Shown here piece after piece: positions 1-8,313 of a stretch of DNA of 12,386 bases. The notes beneath the pieces were generated by a model. The model searched no databases, had not been told where the DNA came from, and saw only the letters and a list, made by a program, of their open reading frames with translations. The translations under genes were made by a program, and so were the position numbers. Every line of letters begins with the position of its first letter. The first letter of the stretch is position 1. This DNA comes from Oscillospiraceae bacterium (GTDB lineage: Bacteria; Bacillota; Clostridia; Oscillospirales; Ruminococcaceae), in assembly GCA_900768675.1 (NCBI GenBank), contig CAAGDT010000128.1:1-12386 (forward strand), in the 5' to 3' direction.

Positions 1-866
1 GAAACGATCTGATCCTCGTTGTAGCCGAAGGACTCGGAAGCAGCAGCCTTCATAGCAGCGTTGATGCCTTCCTTAGTAATGTCTGCGCCCTTAACAACAG
101 CGGTAAGGATTGTAGTAGAACCTGTGGGAACAGGAACTCTCTGTGCAGAACCGATGAGCTTGCCGTTGAGCTCGGGGATTACAAGACCGATAGCCTTAGC
201 AGCACCTGTGGAGTTAGGAACGATGTTAGCAGCACCTGCTCTTGCTCTTCTGAGGTCGCCCTTTCTGTGAGGACCGTCGAGAATCATCTGGTCGCCTGTG
301 TAAGCGTGGATAGTGCTCATGATACCGCTCTGGATAGGAGCATAGTCGTTAAGAGCCTTAGCCATAGGAGCGAGGCAGTTTGTTGTGCAGGAAGCAGCGG
401 AGATAATCTTGTCTTCTGCTGTAAGGGTGTTTTCGTTTACGCTGTAAACGATTGTCTTAAGGTCGTTGCCTGCGGGAGCGGAGATAACAACCTTCTTAGC
501 GCCTGCGTCGATATGAGCCTGAGACTTTTCCTTGGAGCAGTAGAAGCCTGTGCACTCGAGAACTACGTCAACGCCGATTTCGCCCCAGGGAAGCTCGTTA
601 GCCTTAGCCATAGCGTAAATCTTAAGGGTCTTGCCGTCAACTGTGATTGTGCCTGCTTCGTCATCAGCTGTAACGGTGTGGAGACCTTCGCCGATTCTTC
701 CGCAGTAGCCGCCCTGTGCTGTGTCGTACTTTAAGAGCTGAGCGAGCATAGAGGGCTTTGTAAGATCGTTGATAGCTACTACCTCGTAGCCTTCAGCGCC
801 GAACATCTGTCTGAAAGCAAGACGTCCGATACGGCCGAAGCCGTTAATTGCAACTTTAACTGACAT
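1..866 (-). CDS. gap: Glyceraldehyde-3-phosphate dehydrogenase, C-terminus cut by window edge
   Basis: This is the glycolytic enzyme that oxidises glyceraldehyde 3-phosphate with NAD and phosphate to 1,3-bisphosphoglycerate in the cytoplasm. The reverse strand reads 288 codons without a stop from the ATG at 866-864. The N-terminus MSVKVAINGFGRIGRL is the classic nucleotide-binding start of the family. The catalytic signature ASCTTNCLAP is present with the active-site Cys at about residue 160. Further on are the conserved HAYTGDQ, RRARAGAANIVP and STGAAKAIGLVIPEL blocks. Family members are about 335 residues, so roughly 45-50 residues lie beyond base 1. A ribosome site (AGGAGG on the minus strand, 882-877) precedes the start. 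The Cys number is about ten higher than in many homologues, reflecting small insertions in the N-terminal domain. The strong promoter fits a highly expressed single gene. Confidence 0.97.
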   Translation of the reverse strand, partial: MSVKVAINGFGRIGRLAFRQMFGAEGYEVVAINDLTKPSMLAQLLKYDTAQGGYCGRIGEGLHTVTADDEAGTITVDGKTLKIYAMAKANELPWGEIGVDVVLECTGFYCSKEKSQAHIDAGAKKVVISAPAGNDLKTIVYSVNENTLTAEDKIISAASCTTNCLAPMAKALNDYAPIQSGIMSTIHAYTGDQMILDGPHRKGDLRRARAGAANIVPNSTGAAKAIGLVIPELNGKLIGSAQRVPVPTGSTTILTAVVKGADITKEGINAAMKAAASESFGYNEDQIV

Positions 867-911
867 TTTTATAATCCTCCTGAGATTTGATTGATACTTT
901 GTACCGTTACT

Positions 912-940
912 ATTATACAGGATTTGCCCCCGAATATCAA
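912..940 (-). promoter_or_regulatory. Sigma-A-type promoter of the gap gene
   Basis: On the minus strand a TTGATA box (940-935) and a perfect TATAAT box (917-912) are separated by 17 bases. They lie about 46 bases upstream of the gap start codon, with AGGAGG in between. Both boxes and the spacing match the housekeeping consensus, which suits a strongly expressed glycolytic gene. Confidence 0.85.
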
Positions 941-988
941 GTGTTTTGACAAAATTTTAACGGTATTTTTCGGAAAATAAGTGTAAAA

Positions 989-1495
989 TTATAGCTGTGA
1001 TTTTTGTGCATTTTGACCAAGCCTTTCCCTATTGCTTACTGCCCCACGGAACAGAAGCCGTTTATATACCCTTTTAGGTTCTCCGAACATTCCGCTCCTC
1101 ATATAATCCTCAATAAGAATTGCGGGCAGGGAGAGAAAAAACCAGATGAATACGAAAAGCAGGCATACCTGCCCCATAATATTAAAGGGCATTTTGCTGT
1201 AATCCCATACGTCCATACCCAGCCACAGGTTTACTACAACCCCGCAGACAAACTCGCCAAGCGTTATTATTGCGCTCCCTATCGCCATTTGCAGCAGAAC
1301 CGGCAGGTTTTTCCCGAAAAAGCTGTTAAGCCCGCCAACCCACAGCAGACTTAAGCCCCCAAGCACAAACATGGAGGGGTGGGTGTGCCCCCGGTACAGG
1401 ATTTCGATTGCTCCGTAAATAAAGCCTCCTGCCATAAAAATAACCGCCGCCTTTAAAAACTCGGCGGCAAAGCCGTTCTTACTTATTCCGTTCAT
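989..1495 (-). CDS. Small multi-pass membrane protein, putative ABC-transporter type IV family
   Basis: This is a 168-residue integral membrane protein with about four hydrophobic segments (roughly residues 12-32, 42-60, 65-92 and 104-128). A basic cytoplasmic tail holds KRVYKRLLFR. The stretch NLWLGMDVWDYS followed by MPFNIMGQVCLLF resembles the most conserved part of the family named putative ABC-transporter type IV, whose transport role is only predicted; I recognise it by pattern. I chose the ATG at 1495-1493 because AAGGGG lies about six bases before it. An in-frame ATG at 1537 would add 14 residues but has only a weak GGACGG before it. The gene diverges from the carboxypeptidase gene at 1597, leaving about 100 bases for both promoters. 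Function is unproven. Confidence 0.82.
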   Translation of the reverse strand: MNGISKNGFAAEFLKAAVIFMAGGFIYGAIEILYRGHTHPSMFVLGGLSLLWVGGLNSFFGKNLPVLLQMAIGSAIITLGEFVCGVVVNLWLGMDVWDYSKMPFNIMGQVCLLFVFIWFFLSLPAILIEDYMRSGMFGEPKRVYKRLLFRGAVSNRERLGQNAQKSQL

Positions 1496-1596
1496 AAAAT
1501 TCCCCTTTTGGAGTTGATTTACGGTTATTTTCTGCATTATTCCGTCCGGTTATTCATACTTATTGAAAGTACAGACTATTTTTCGGGAGAATTATT

Positions 1597-2757
1597 ATGA
1601 TTTATAAAGAAATTACAGCCGCCCTCTGCGCAGCGGCAACCGCACTTTCCCTTTCCCTTCCCGTCGGCTCGGAAGAACCTACCGAGCCCGACGTAAAGAC
1701 CGCCAAAGCGGCTATCCTTACGGAGCTATCAACCGGACAGCCGATTTTTGAGCTTAACGCCGACCTGCGGCTGCCGATAGCCTCGGTTACAAAGATTATG
1801 ACCCTTATTATTGCAGCAGAGGAAATTGAGGCGGGACGGCTTTCCTTTGATGATACCGCTGTCTGCTCAGATTATGCGGGCAGTATGGACGGCTCGGTAA
1901 TATGGCTTGAGGCGGGGGAGGAAATGAGCGTGGGCGACCTTATAAAATCCGTGGTTATCGCCTCAGCAAACGACGCCTGCGTAATGCTGGCGGAGCATAT
2001 CGAGGGCAGCGAGCCTGCTTTTGTGCAGAGAATGAACAAAACCGCCGCAAGGCTTGGTCTTGACAACACAAGCTTTGCCAACTGCGTTGGATACGACAAC
2101 GAGAACCATTACTCAACAGCACGGGATATTTCCGTAATGGCGGCGGAGCTGAGACAGTACCCCTATTTTGACGATTTCCTGCTGACAAGGCTGGACAGCG
2201 TAAGAACAGGCACTTCCAAAGAATCCCAGTTGCTCAACACCAACAAGCTTATCACAAGCTACAACGGCATAACAGGGCTGAAAACCGGTACTACAGATAA
2301 GGCGGGCTGCTGCCTTTGCGCTACGGCGGAAAGAAATGGAATGGAGCTTGCAGCGGTGGTACTGGGCTGTTCCGATGATGATGACAGGTTTTCCGCTGCA
2401 AAATCCCTGCTTGACTACGGCTTTAACGGCTACGAAAAGGCAACGCCACACCCGGACGTTTCGGAGCTGCTTGAAATTCCCGTTGAAAACGGAGTCAAAA
2501 GCGGAGCGGATACACGGTTTTCCGGAGTTTCGCCCATAATACTGCCCAAAGGCGGCGCTTCAAGGCTTAAATACCATTACAGCCGCACGGAAAAGGTCAG
2601 CGCCCCCGTCAGCAAGGGGCAGACTATGGGATTCGTGACGGTTACTCTTGATGACGAGGTTATCGGAACTATAAAGATAATCGCCGCAGAGGACGTTGAA
2701 CGGCTGAGTTTTGAGAAATGCGCAGGGTATATGTTTGAAGCGTTATTCAGGTTTTAA
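1597..2757 (+). CDS. D-alanyl-D-alanine carboxypeptidase (PBP5/DacF type)
   Basis: This is a low-molecular-weight penicillin-binding protein that removes the terminal D-Ala from peptidoglycan stem peptides outside the membrane, limiting cross-linking. All three active-site motifs of the S11 serine peptidase family are visible: SVTK (nucleophile Ser63 with Lys66), SAN (Ser123-Asn125) and KTG (Lys229-Gly231). An N-terminal secretion signal spans about residues 1-24. Residues about 280-375 form the beta-rich PBP5 C-terminal domain. The last 15 residues are amphipathic and could act as the membrane anchor typical of this family. The start is supported by GGGAGA six bases upstream. At 386 residues the length is normal. 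The gene appears monocistronic and diverges from the membrane gene at 989-1495. No clear terminator follows it. Confidence 0.95.
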   Translation: MIYKEITAALCAAATALSLSLPVGSEEPTEPDVKTAKAAILTELSTGQPIFELNADLRLPIASVTKIMTLIIAAEEIEAGRLSFDDTAVCSDYAGSMDGSVIWLEAGEEMSVGDLIKSVVIASANDACVMLAEHIEGSEPAFVQRMNKTAARLGLDNTSFANCVGYDNENHYSTARDISVMAAELRQYPYFDDFLLTRLDSVRTGTSKESQLLNTNKLITSYNGITGLKTGTTDKAGCCLCATAERNGMELAAVVLGCSDDDDRFSAAKSLLDYGFNGYEKATPHPDVSELLEIPVENGVKSGADTRFSGVSPIILPKGGASRLKYHYSRTEKVSAPVSKGQTMGFVTVTLDDEVIGTIKIIAAEDVERLSFEKCAGYMFEALFRF

Positions 2758-2953
2758 CCTGCTTACAGCCTTAAACACAGCTTATTAACAAACTACAAAA
2801 TGTTCCATACTTTTTGCAATTTGGCACACCTTCCTCCTTCAAAATCACCCGTTTTTTTCTGTTTCCTGTCTTAAAATCTATAAATTCTGCAATAATTTTT
2901 TAGTCGGAATTAACAAAAATTTTACAAAGCTATATTTTTTTATTTAAAAGGTA
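2758..2953. other. AT-rich intergenic stretch without a gene
   Basis: This gap follows the carboxypeptidase gene and leads into the transporter promoter. It is AT-rich, with runs of T and A, and I see no credible ribosome site with an open frame. There is no T-box or other riboswitch I can recognise and no clean terminator hairpin. Termination of the upstream gene is therefore unexplained. Confidence 0.5.
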
Positions 2954-2981
2954 TTGCAATATTTTAATTTAGTGCTATAAT
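2954..2981 (+). promoter_or_regulatory. Promoter of the ABC importer operon
   Basis: TTGCAA (2954-2959) and a perfect TATAAT (2976-2981) are spaced by 16 bases in an AT-rich context, about 75 bases before the lipoprotein start. The resulting 5' leader is about 65 bases, too short for most riboswitches. A short imperfect repeat (GCTTT and AAAGC, about 3004-3021) falls within it. Confidence 0.7.
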
Positions 2982-3055
2982 ATAAGCCGATATATCACTT
3001 TAAAGCTTTTGTTTATTAAAGCAAAACAGAAAAGAGAAGAACAGGAGAAAAAACT

Positions 3056-4024
3056 ATGAAACTTAAAAGACTTACAGCATTAATTTCAGCGGCGGCTCTT
3101 GCCGTTACCGCTTGTGCCTGCTCCCAGGAGGGCGCTTCCGCAAAGAAGGACAGCTACACCGTCGGCGTTGTTCAGCTTGTTCAGCACGACGCTCTTGACG
3201 CTGCTACAAAGGGCTTTATGGACACCCTTACCGAAAAGCTGGGCGATAAGGTAAAGTTCGACGTCCAGAACGCTAACGGCGAAAGCACAAACTGCACCAC
3301 AATCGCAACAGGCTTTGCTGCTTCTAACGTTGACCTTATTCTTGCAAACGCAACAGGCGCTCTTCAGGCTTCCGCTGCTGCTACAAGCACAATCCCGATT
3401 TTAGGCACCTCCGTAACAGACTACGCAACTGCCCTTGAAATCGACAACTGGGCAGGCACAACAGGCAGAAATATCTCCGGTACCTCCGACCTTGCGCCTA
3501 TTGACCAGCAGGAAAAGATGCTTAAGGAAATGTTCCCCGAGGTTAAGCAGGTAGGTATTATCTACTGCTCCGCTGAGGCTAACTCAAAGTATCAGGCTAA
3601 CCTTTTCGGCGAGGCTCTTAAGGCAGACGGAATCGCTTACAAGGAGTACAGCGCTGCTGATACAAACGAAATCAGCACAGTAGTTACAACCGCTGTTGCA
3701 GAATGCGACGTTCTCTACATACCCACCGACAACACAATGGCTTCCTCAACCGAAACCATCAAGAACATCGTTGTTCCCGCAGGTATTCCCGTAATCGCAG
3801 GTGAAGAGGGTATATGCTCCGGCTGCGGCGTTGCTACTCTTTCTATCAGCTACTACGACCTTGGCTGCAAGACAGGCGAAATGGCTTACGAAATCCTTGT
3901 AAACGGCGCAGATCCTGCTTCAATGGCAATCGCTTTTGCTCCCAACGTTACAAAGAAGTACAATGCAGACATCTGCACTCAGCTTGGTATCACACCTCCC
4001 GAGGGATATGTGGCTATCGGCTAA
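3056..4024 (+). CDS. ABC importer substrate-binding lipoprotein (ABC_sub_bind / COG2984 type)
   Basis: This is the extracellular solute receptor of the importer encoded by the next two genes. The protein is 322 residues. It has a lipoprotein signal, with the lipobox VTAC giving a lipidated Cys20; a second Cys at 22 is an alternative. The mature part reads as the two-lobed periplasmic-binding fold of the ABC_sub_bind family. Examples are VGVVQLVQHDALDAATKGF at the start of lobe one, VGIIYCSAEANSKYQ at the start of lobe two, and VIAGEEGICSGCGVATLSISY near the hinge. Relatives include TrpX-type proteins for aromatic amino acids, but most members have unknown ligands and nothing here fixes the substrate. 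AGGAG eight bases upstream supports the start. The receptor comes first in the operon and is separated from the permease by a hairpin. Confidence 0.93.
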   Translation: MKLKRLTALISAAALAVTACACSQEGASAKKDSYTVGVVQLVQHDALDAATKGFMDTLTEKLGDKVKFDVQNANGESTNCTTIATGFAASNVDLILANATGALQASAAATSTIPILGTSVTDYATALEIDNWAGTTGRNISGTSDLAPIDQQEKMLKEMFPEVKQVGIIYCSAEANSKYQANLFGEALKADGIAYKEYSAADTNEISTVVTTAVAECDVLYIPTDNTMASSTETIKNIVVPAGIPVIAGEEGICSGCGVATLSISYYDLGCKTGEMAYEILVNGADPASMAIAFAPNVTKKYNADICTQLGITPPEGYVAIG

Positions 4025-4058
4025 GAACATATTATATTAAGGTATTAAATGCTATAAA

Positions 4059-4084
4059 CGGGGTACAGAACTATCTGTTCCCCG
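4059..4084 (+). terminator. Intercistronic hairpin, likely attenuator or RNA stabiliser
   Basis: A 10-base stem with one mismatch (4059-4068 with 4075-4084) encloses the loop AACTAT. It lies 34 bases after the receptor stop and 34 bases before the permease ATG. Only an interrupted T-run follows, so it is probably a partial terminator or a 3' stabiliser. Either would make more receptor than permease, as is common in importer operons. Confidence 0.6.
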
Positions 4085-4118
4085 CTTATGCTGTTTTATA
4101 AGATATTCGGAGGTAATT

Positions 4119-5126
4119 ATGGATTTTCTACTGAACAAGCTCACCACCTTCGGAAACGCTCTCCCCGGCGACATTACCCAGGGTCTTATCTGGGGCATTC
4201 TCGCAATCGGCGTTTTCATCACCTACAAGATACTTGACTTCGCCGACCTTACGGTTGACGGCTCCCTTGGTCTTGGCGGCGTTGTGGCAGTTGTGCTTAT
4301 TGCAAACGGCGTGCCCGTTCCCTTAGCTATCTTTTTCGCTTTTCTTGCAGGCTGCGGGGCGGGGCTTGTTACTGCGGTTTTCAACACTGTTCTCGGTATT
4401 CCGGGCATACTCTCGGGTATTCTTACCCAGCTTGCCCTTTACTCGGTTTATCTGGACATCAACGGCAAGGCAAATGCACCTATAAGCGTAGACAAGTACC
4501 CTCTCGTTATCTCCTCACGATTTGTTACAGCGGGAAACTCCGTGCTTGATATTGTTAAGACCGTTGCTGTGGCAGTAGGCTTTGTTGTTGTGATTATTGC
4601 TGTTCTTTACTGGTTCTTCGGTACGGAATACGGTATGGCAATAAGGGCTACGGGCTGCAATAAGGCTATGTCCAAGGCTTCCGGCATCAACACAAAGGCG
4701 ACAACAATCGTTACCCTTGTGCTTTCAAACGGTCTTGTGGGGCTTTCCGGCGCTATCCTCGCCCAGTATCAGGGCTTTGCAGATGTAAATATGGGCAGAG
4801 GCGCTATCGTTATAGGACTTGCGGCGGTTATTATCGGTATGGTTTTAGGAGAGGTTATCTTCAAGAAGCGCTTCAACTTTGTTGCCAAGCTTTCCTTTAC
4901 CGTTCTGGGCGCAGTTATATACTTCATAGTGCTTCGTATAGTAATCCTTATCGGTCTTTCCACCGACAATACAAAGCTTTTCTCTGCAATAATCGTTGCT
5001 GTATTCCTTGCTGTTCCCTATCTTAAGGCGCAATCCGCAGCCTCCTTCTCAAAGGCAGGCAAGAAATCGGCGGAATATCTTAAATCGGCGGGAGAAACCC
5101 CGCAGCAGGAAAAGGAGGGAGTCTGA
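4119..5126 (+). CDS. ABC importer permease (BPD_transp_2 / COG4120 type)
   Basis: This is the membrane channel of the importer, 335 residues with about eight hydrophobic segments. The N-terminal stretch GLIWGILAIGVFITYKILDF followed by ADLTVDGSLGLGG is characteristic of this permease group, which is related to branched-chain amino acid and sugar permeases. The loop AIRATGCNKAMSKASGI carries the contact motif for the ATPase. The last 40 residues form a charged cytoplasmic tail. The start has GGAGG five bases upstream. The gene ends one base before the ATPase start codon, and its tail encodes that gene's ribosome site, so the two are translationally coupled. The transported solute is not visible from sequence. 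Confidence 0.93.
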   Translation: MDFLLNKLTTFGNALPGDITQGLIWGILAIGVFITYKILDFADLTVDGSLGLGGVVAVVLIANGVPVPLAIFFAFLAGCGAGLVTAVFNTVLGIPGILSGILTQLALYSVYLDINGKANAPISVDKYPLVISSRFVTAGNSVLDIVKTVAVAVGFVVVIIAVLYWFFGTEYGMAIRATGCNKAMSKASGINTKATTIVTLVLSNGLVGLSGAILAQYQGFADVNMGRGAIVIGLAAVIIGMVLGEVIFKKRFNFVAKLSFTVLGAVIYFIVLRIVILIGLSTDNTKLFSAIIVAVFLAVPYLKAQSAASFSKAGKKSAEYLKSAGETPQQEKEGV

Positions 5127-5127
5127 A

Positions 5128-5934
5128 ATGCTGGAGCTTCACAACATACATAAGGTTTTCAACAAGGGCTCGATTAACGAGAACTATGTACTTCACGGCG
5201 TTGACCTTGTTCTTGAGGACGGGGACTACGTTACCGTAATCGGCGGAAACGGCGCAGGAAAATCCACCACCCTGAACGCTATCGCAGGCGTATGGCCCAT
5301 AGACCAGGGCGCAATCCTTATAAACGGCAGGAACGTAACAGGACTTTCCGAGCATCAGCGTGCAAAATACATAGGACGGGTATTCCAGGACCCGAAATCC
5401 GGCTCTGCTCCCGATATGGAGATACAGGAAAACCTTGCTCTCGCTTCACGCAGAGGTCAGGGACGTGGGCTTAGCTGGGGCATTACAAAGAAGGAAAAGG
5501 AAGAATACCGGGAAAAGCTGAAATCCTTTGACTTAGGGCTTGAAGACAGGCTTTCGGACAAGGTAGGACTGCTTTCCGGCGGTCAGAGACAGGCGCTTAC
5601 CCTGCTTATGGCTACTCTTAAGAAGCCGGAGATACTGCTGCTGGACGAGCATACGGCGGCGCTTGACCCTAAAACGGCGGCAAAGGTGCTTGAGCTTACG
5701 GATAAGATTGTTGAGGAAAATCATCTGACAACCCTTATGATAACCCACAATATGAACGACGCAATAAAGCACGGAAACCGCCTTATAATGATGAATAAGG
5801 GAAGCATAATCTTCGACGTAAGAGGCGAGGAGAAGGCTAAGCTTACGGTAAACGACCTGCTTGTGAAGTTTGAGCAGGCAAGCGGTACTAAGCTTAATAA
5901 CGACAGAATGTTATTGGCGGGAGCAGAAAACTAA
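5128..5934 (+). CDS. ABC importer ATPase (COG1101 type)
   Basis: This cytoplasmic nucleotide-binding subunit powers the importer. It has 268 residues and every expected motif: Walker A GGNGAGKST (39-47), Q-loop VFQDPK (Gln87), signature LSGGQ (149-153), Walker B ILLLDE (169-174) with catalytic Glu174, D-loop ALDP, and switch His207 in MITHN. The family's extended SGSAPDMEIQENLALA segment follows the Q-loop. I chose the ATG at 5128 because AAGGAGGGA precedes it and the family starts at MLELHNI. The open frame reaches 44 codons further upstream, but that part overlaps the permease. The receptor, permease and ATPase form a complete importer. A hairpin follows the gene. Confidence 0.95.
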   Translation: MLELHNIHKVFNKGSINENYVLHGVDLVLEDGDYVTVIGGNGAGKSTTLNAIAGVWPIDQGAILINGRNVTGLSEHQRAKYIGRVFQDPKSGSAPDMEIQENLALASRRGQGRGLSWGITKKEKEEYREKLKSFDLGLEDRLSDKVGLLSGGQRQALTLLMATLKKPEILLLDEHTAALDPKTAAKVLELTDKIVEENHLTTLMITHNMNDAIKHGNRLIMMNKGSIIFDVRGEEKAKLTVNDLLVKFEQASGTKLNNDRMLLAGAEN

Positions 5935-5950
5935 GCGAACAGATTTACAG

Positions 5951-5978
5951 GAGCGCACAGGCGGGGGCTTGTGCGCTC
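5951..5978 (+). terminator. GC-rich hairpin after the importer operon
   Basis: GAGCGCACA (5951-5959) pairs fully with 5970-5978, and the inner bases extend the stem around a G-rich loop. It begins 17 bases after the ATPase stop. The T-tract is poor (TTGCTGC), so it may be a weak terminator or a 3' stabiliser. Confidence 0.55.
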
Positions 5979-6053
5979 TTGCTGCACACAAAGGCAAAAT
6001 AATCAGAGCGGCTCTCTTTTTACAGAAAAACAGGCTTTTAATATGATGAAATA

Positions 6054-6082
6054 TTGACATTTCAAGAAAAATATGGTAGAAT
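6054..6082 (+). promoter_or_regulatory. Promoter of the transglutaminase-like gene
   Basis: A perfect TTGACA (6054-6059) and TAGAAT (6077-6082) are spaced by 17 bases. They lie about 35 bases before the start codon, with AGGAGGA at 6104-6110. This should be a strong promoter for the 6118-8412 unit. Confidence 0.85.
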
Positions 6083-6117
6083 ACATTAAATATACAAATA
6101 TATAGGAGGAAATGCTT

Positions 6118-8292
6118 ATGAGGAAGCTTAAATTTACGGCTGCCGCTGCGGTGGCTGTTCTATGCATTTCAGGCTTTACAGCCGCTGCGGCTGCGGAAGA
6201 AACCGAAATGTCAATAACCGCCGAATCAATATTGGTTACGGATAATATCGACTTACCCGACAGCGATGAGCTTTTCGAAGGATATGTAGAAAAGACCTTT
6301 TATGGGGATTATGGTGCTTCTGTATATTCTACCACAGCAAGAGATAATCTTTCCGAAGCCGATGCGAAAATTTACGATGCTTTGAAACCTGAGATTGCGA
6401 AGATTGCAAATGGCGAAAGCGAAAGTGCAAAAATTAGTATCGACAACAGCTTACTTCCCAAAGCTACATTTACTCCAGATGAGCTTGGAGTAACGTCATT
6501 TACCGAAAGTACTATTAATACCGCAAAAGCAAATATCAATGCAGAAAAGCTCGGTTTCGACTTCGTGGAAATATGTGAAGCGCTTATGTATGATTGTCCC
6601 TATGAGCTTTACTGGTTCGATAAGACTATTGGCTACGGTATAAGCTATGTTATTTCATATAGTGCTAACTCGTTAACTGTTAAGGATTTTAAATTTAATT
6701 ATATAGTATCAAAGGATTACTCTTCATCAGGCACTACCGGTACTTATGTAACCAGCACCACCAAAACCGCAGCTGCAAAAAACGCCGCTGCAAATGCAAA
6801 AACGGTAGTCAGCAATAATGCAGACAAAACAGATATAGAAAAGCTTTTCGCTTATAAGGAGTATATCTGCGGTGAAGTTTCTTACAACCACGACGCTGCA
6901 AGCGACAGCTATTCCGGGGGTTACGGCGACCCATGGCAGCTTATCTATGTATTTGACAACGACTCTGAAACAAATGTAGTCTGCGAGGGCTACGCAAAGG
7001 CGTTCCAGTACCTTTGCGACCTTTCCGCATTCAGTAGTCCCGAAATTTACTGCATAAGCGTTACAGGAACTATGGCTGCTACCGGAGAGACGGGCGGCGG
7101 ACACATGTGGAATGTTATGCACATGGACGACGGTAAGAATTATCTTGTTGATGTTACAAACAGCGATACCGGAACGTTCGGTCAGGACGGAAGCCTTTTC
7201 CTTACAGGGTATGGCGCTTCTGATGGTAATACGTCATATACATTTAGCAATACCAACGGTAGTAGTAAGTTGACATTTGTTTATGACACAAATACAACAG
7301 CAATCTATTCTGCCGAAGAGCTTGCGCTTACCGATGATATATATCACTGGGACTATGACGGTGACGGAAGATGCGACGAAGGTGGCTGCGGCATAATAAT
7401 TGACGGCTTCGGCGCAACGCTTGCAGGCTACACACTCAGCCTCAGCGGAAATATCGGCGTAAACTTCTATATGGAGCTTTCCGATACGATTTTAAACGAC
7501 AGCGGAGCATATATGCAGTTTAAATTACCCAACGGCACAACAGAAAAGGTAATGGTTTCAGCAGCAGAAAAAGATACTGCCAAAAATCCGGGCAAAGCCT
7601 ATTATAAATTCCCCTGTGAGGTAGCCGCAAAGGAAATGACTGCCGAGATAACAGCGCAGATGTTTGACGGAAGCGGAACGGGTGGTGCAGTTTATACTTA
7701 TACCGTCAAGGATTATGCTGATTATATCATTAATAACGCAATCAGTTTTAACGAGAAAACCGTTTCTCTCGTAAAGGCTATGCTGAACTACGGCGCTTAT
7801 TCGCAGATGTATTTCAACTATAATACCGGTAAGCTTGCGAATGCGACACTTACCGATAACGAAAAATTGCTTGGCGATATAACCGAAGCCGACCTTAGCA
7901 GCTATCAGGCTGCTTTATCCGGAGAAGGAAAGGTATGCACCTTTGACACAGCGTACCTTACTCTGAAATCCGAAACCTCGGTGAATGTTTATATTAAGCT
8001 CAGCGACGGCGTAAGCGAAGGCGATGTCACCTTTACGGTAAACGATCAATCCGTAACAGCAACAAAGGTTGGCGAACGCTATCTCATTACCGCCGCAAAC
8101 ATAAAGGCGAACAGCCTTGACGAAAAGCAGATTTTTAAGGTGCAGTCAAGCGAAAACACCGATATACTTAATTACGGCGCACTTACATACTGCCGTACAG
8201 TTCTGCTTGGCGATTACAGCGATAGCCTTAAAAACGCAGTTAAAGCACTTTATTGGTACAATAAAGCCGCAGACGATTATTCGGCGGCTTAA
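6118..8292 (+). CDS. Secreted transglutaminase-like protein with duplicated C-terminal module
   Basis: This is a 724-residue exported protein. Residues 1-26 form a signal peptide. The middle holds a transglutaminase-like fold with a visible triad: Cys289 in VVCEGYAKAF, His329 in GGGHMWNV and Asp345 in YLVDVTNSD. The spacing is normal for bacterial members, which act as cysteine proteases, amidases or cross-linkers. A short acidic segment, WDYDGDGRCDEGGC (411-424), resembles a calcium-binding loop with a Cys pair. Residues about 430-722 look like two diverged copies of one module: GVNFYMELSD and KAMLNYGAYSQMYF in the first, SVNVYIKLSD and KALYWYNKAADDY in the second. I start at 6118 because AGGAGG then sits eight bases away, whereas the ATG at 6112 is only two bases from it. 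Substrate is unknown. A peptide gene follows after 21 bases. Confidence 0.88.
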   Translation: MRKLKFTAAAAVAVLCISGFTAAAAAEETEMSITAESILVTDNIDLPDSDELFEGYVEKTFYGDYGASVYSTTARDNLSEADAKIYDALKPEIAKIANGESESAKISIDNSLLPKATFTPDELGVTSFTESTINTAKANINAEKLGFDFVEICEALMYDCPYELYWFDKTIGYGISYVISYSANSLTVKDFKFNYIVSKDYSSSGTTGTYVTSTTKTAAAKNAAANAKTVVSNNADKTDIEKLFAYKEYICGEVSYNHDAASDSYSGGYGDPWQLIYVFDNDSETNVVCEGYAKAFQYLCDLSAFSSPEIYCISVTGTMAATGETGGGHMWNVMHMDDGKNYLVDVTNSDTGTFGQDGSLFLTGYGASDGNTSYTFSNTNGSSKLTFVYDTNTTAIYSAEELALTDDIYHWDYDGDGRCDEGGCGIIIDGFGATLAGYTLSLSGNIGVNFYMELSDTILNDSGAYMQFKLPNGTTEKVMVSAAEKDTAKNPGKAYYKFPCEVAAKEMTAEITAQMFDGSGTGGAVYTYTVKDYADYIINNAISFNEKTVSLVKAMLNYGAYSQMYFNYNTGKLANATLTDNEKLLGDITEADLSSYQAALSGEGKVCTFDTAYLTLKSETSVNVYIKLSDGVSEGDVTFTVNDQSVTATKVGERYLITAANIKANSLDEKQIFKVQSSENTDILNYGALTYCRTVLLGDYSDSLKNAVKALYWYNKAADDYSAA

Positions 8293-8313
8293 CAATAGAA
8301 GGAGGATTTTACA

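Noticed and set aside
61..734. Plus-strand open frames opposite gap
   Set aside because: The minus-strand reading gives an unambiguous glyceraldehyde-3-phosphate dehydrogenase; the plus-strand frames lack ribosome sites.
1004..1354. Plus-strand frame opposite the small membrane protein
   Set aside because: It is a shadow of the membrane protein, whose hydrophobic segments and ribosome site support the minus strand.
3004..3030. Short inverted repeat in the importer leader as an operator
   Set aside because: Only about five bases pair in a very AT-rich stretch, which is expected by chance.
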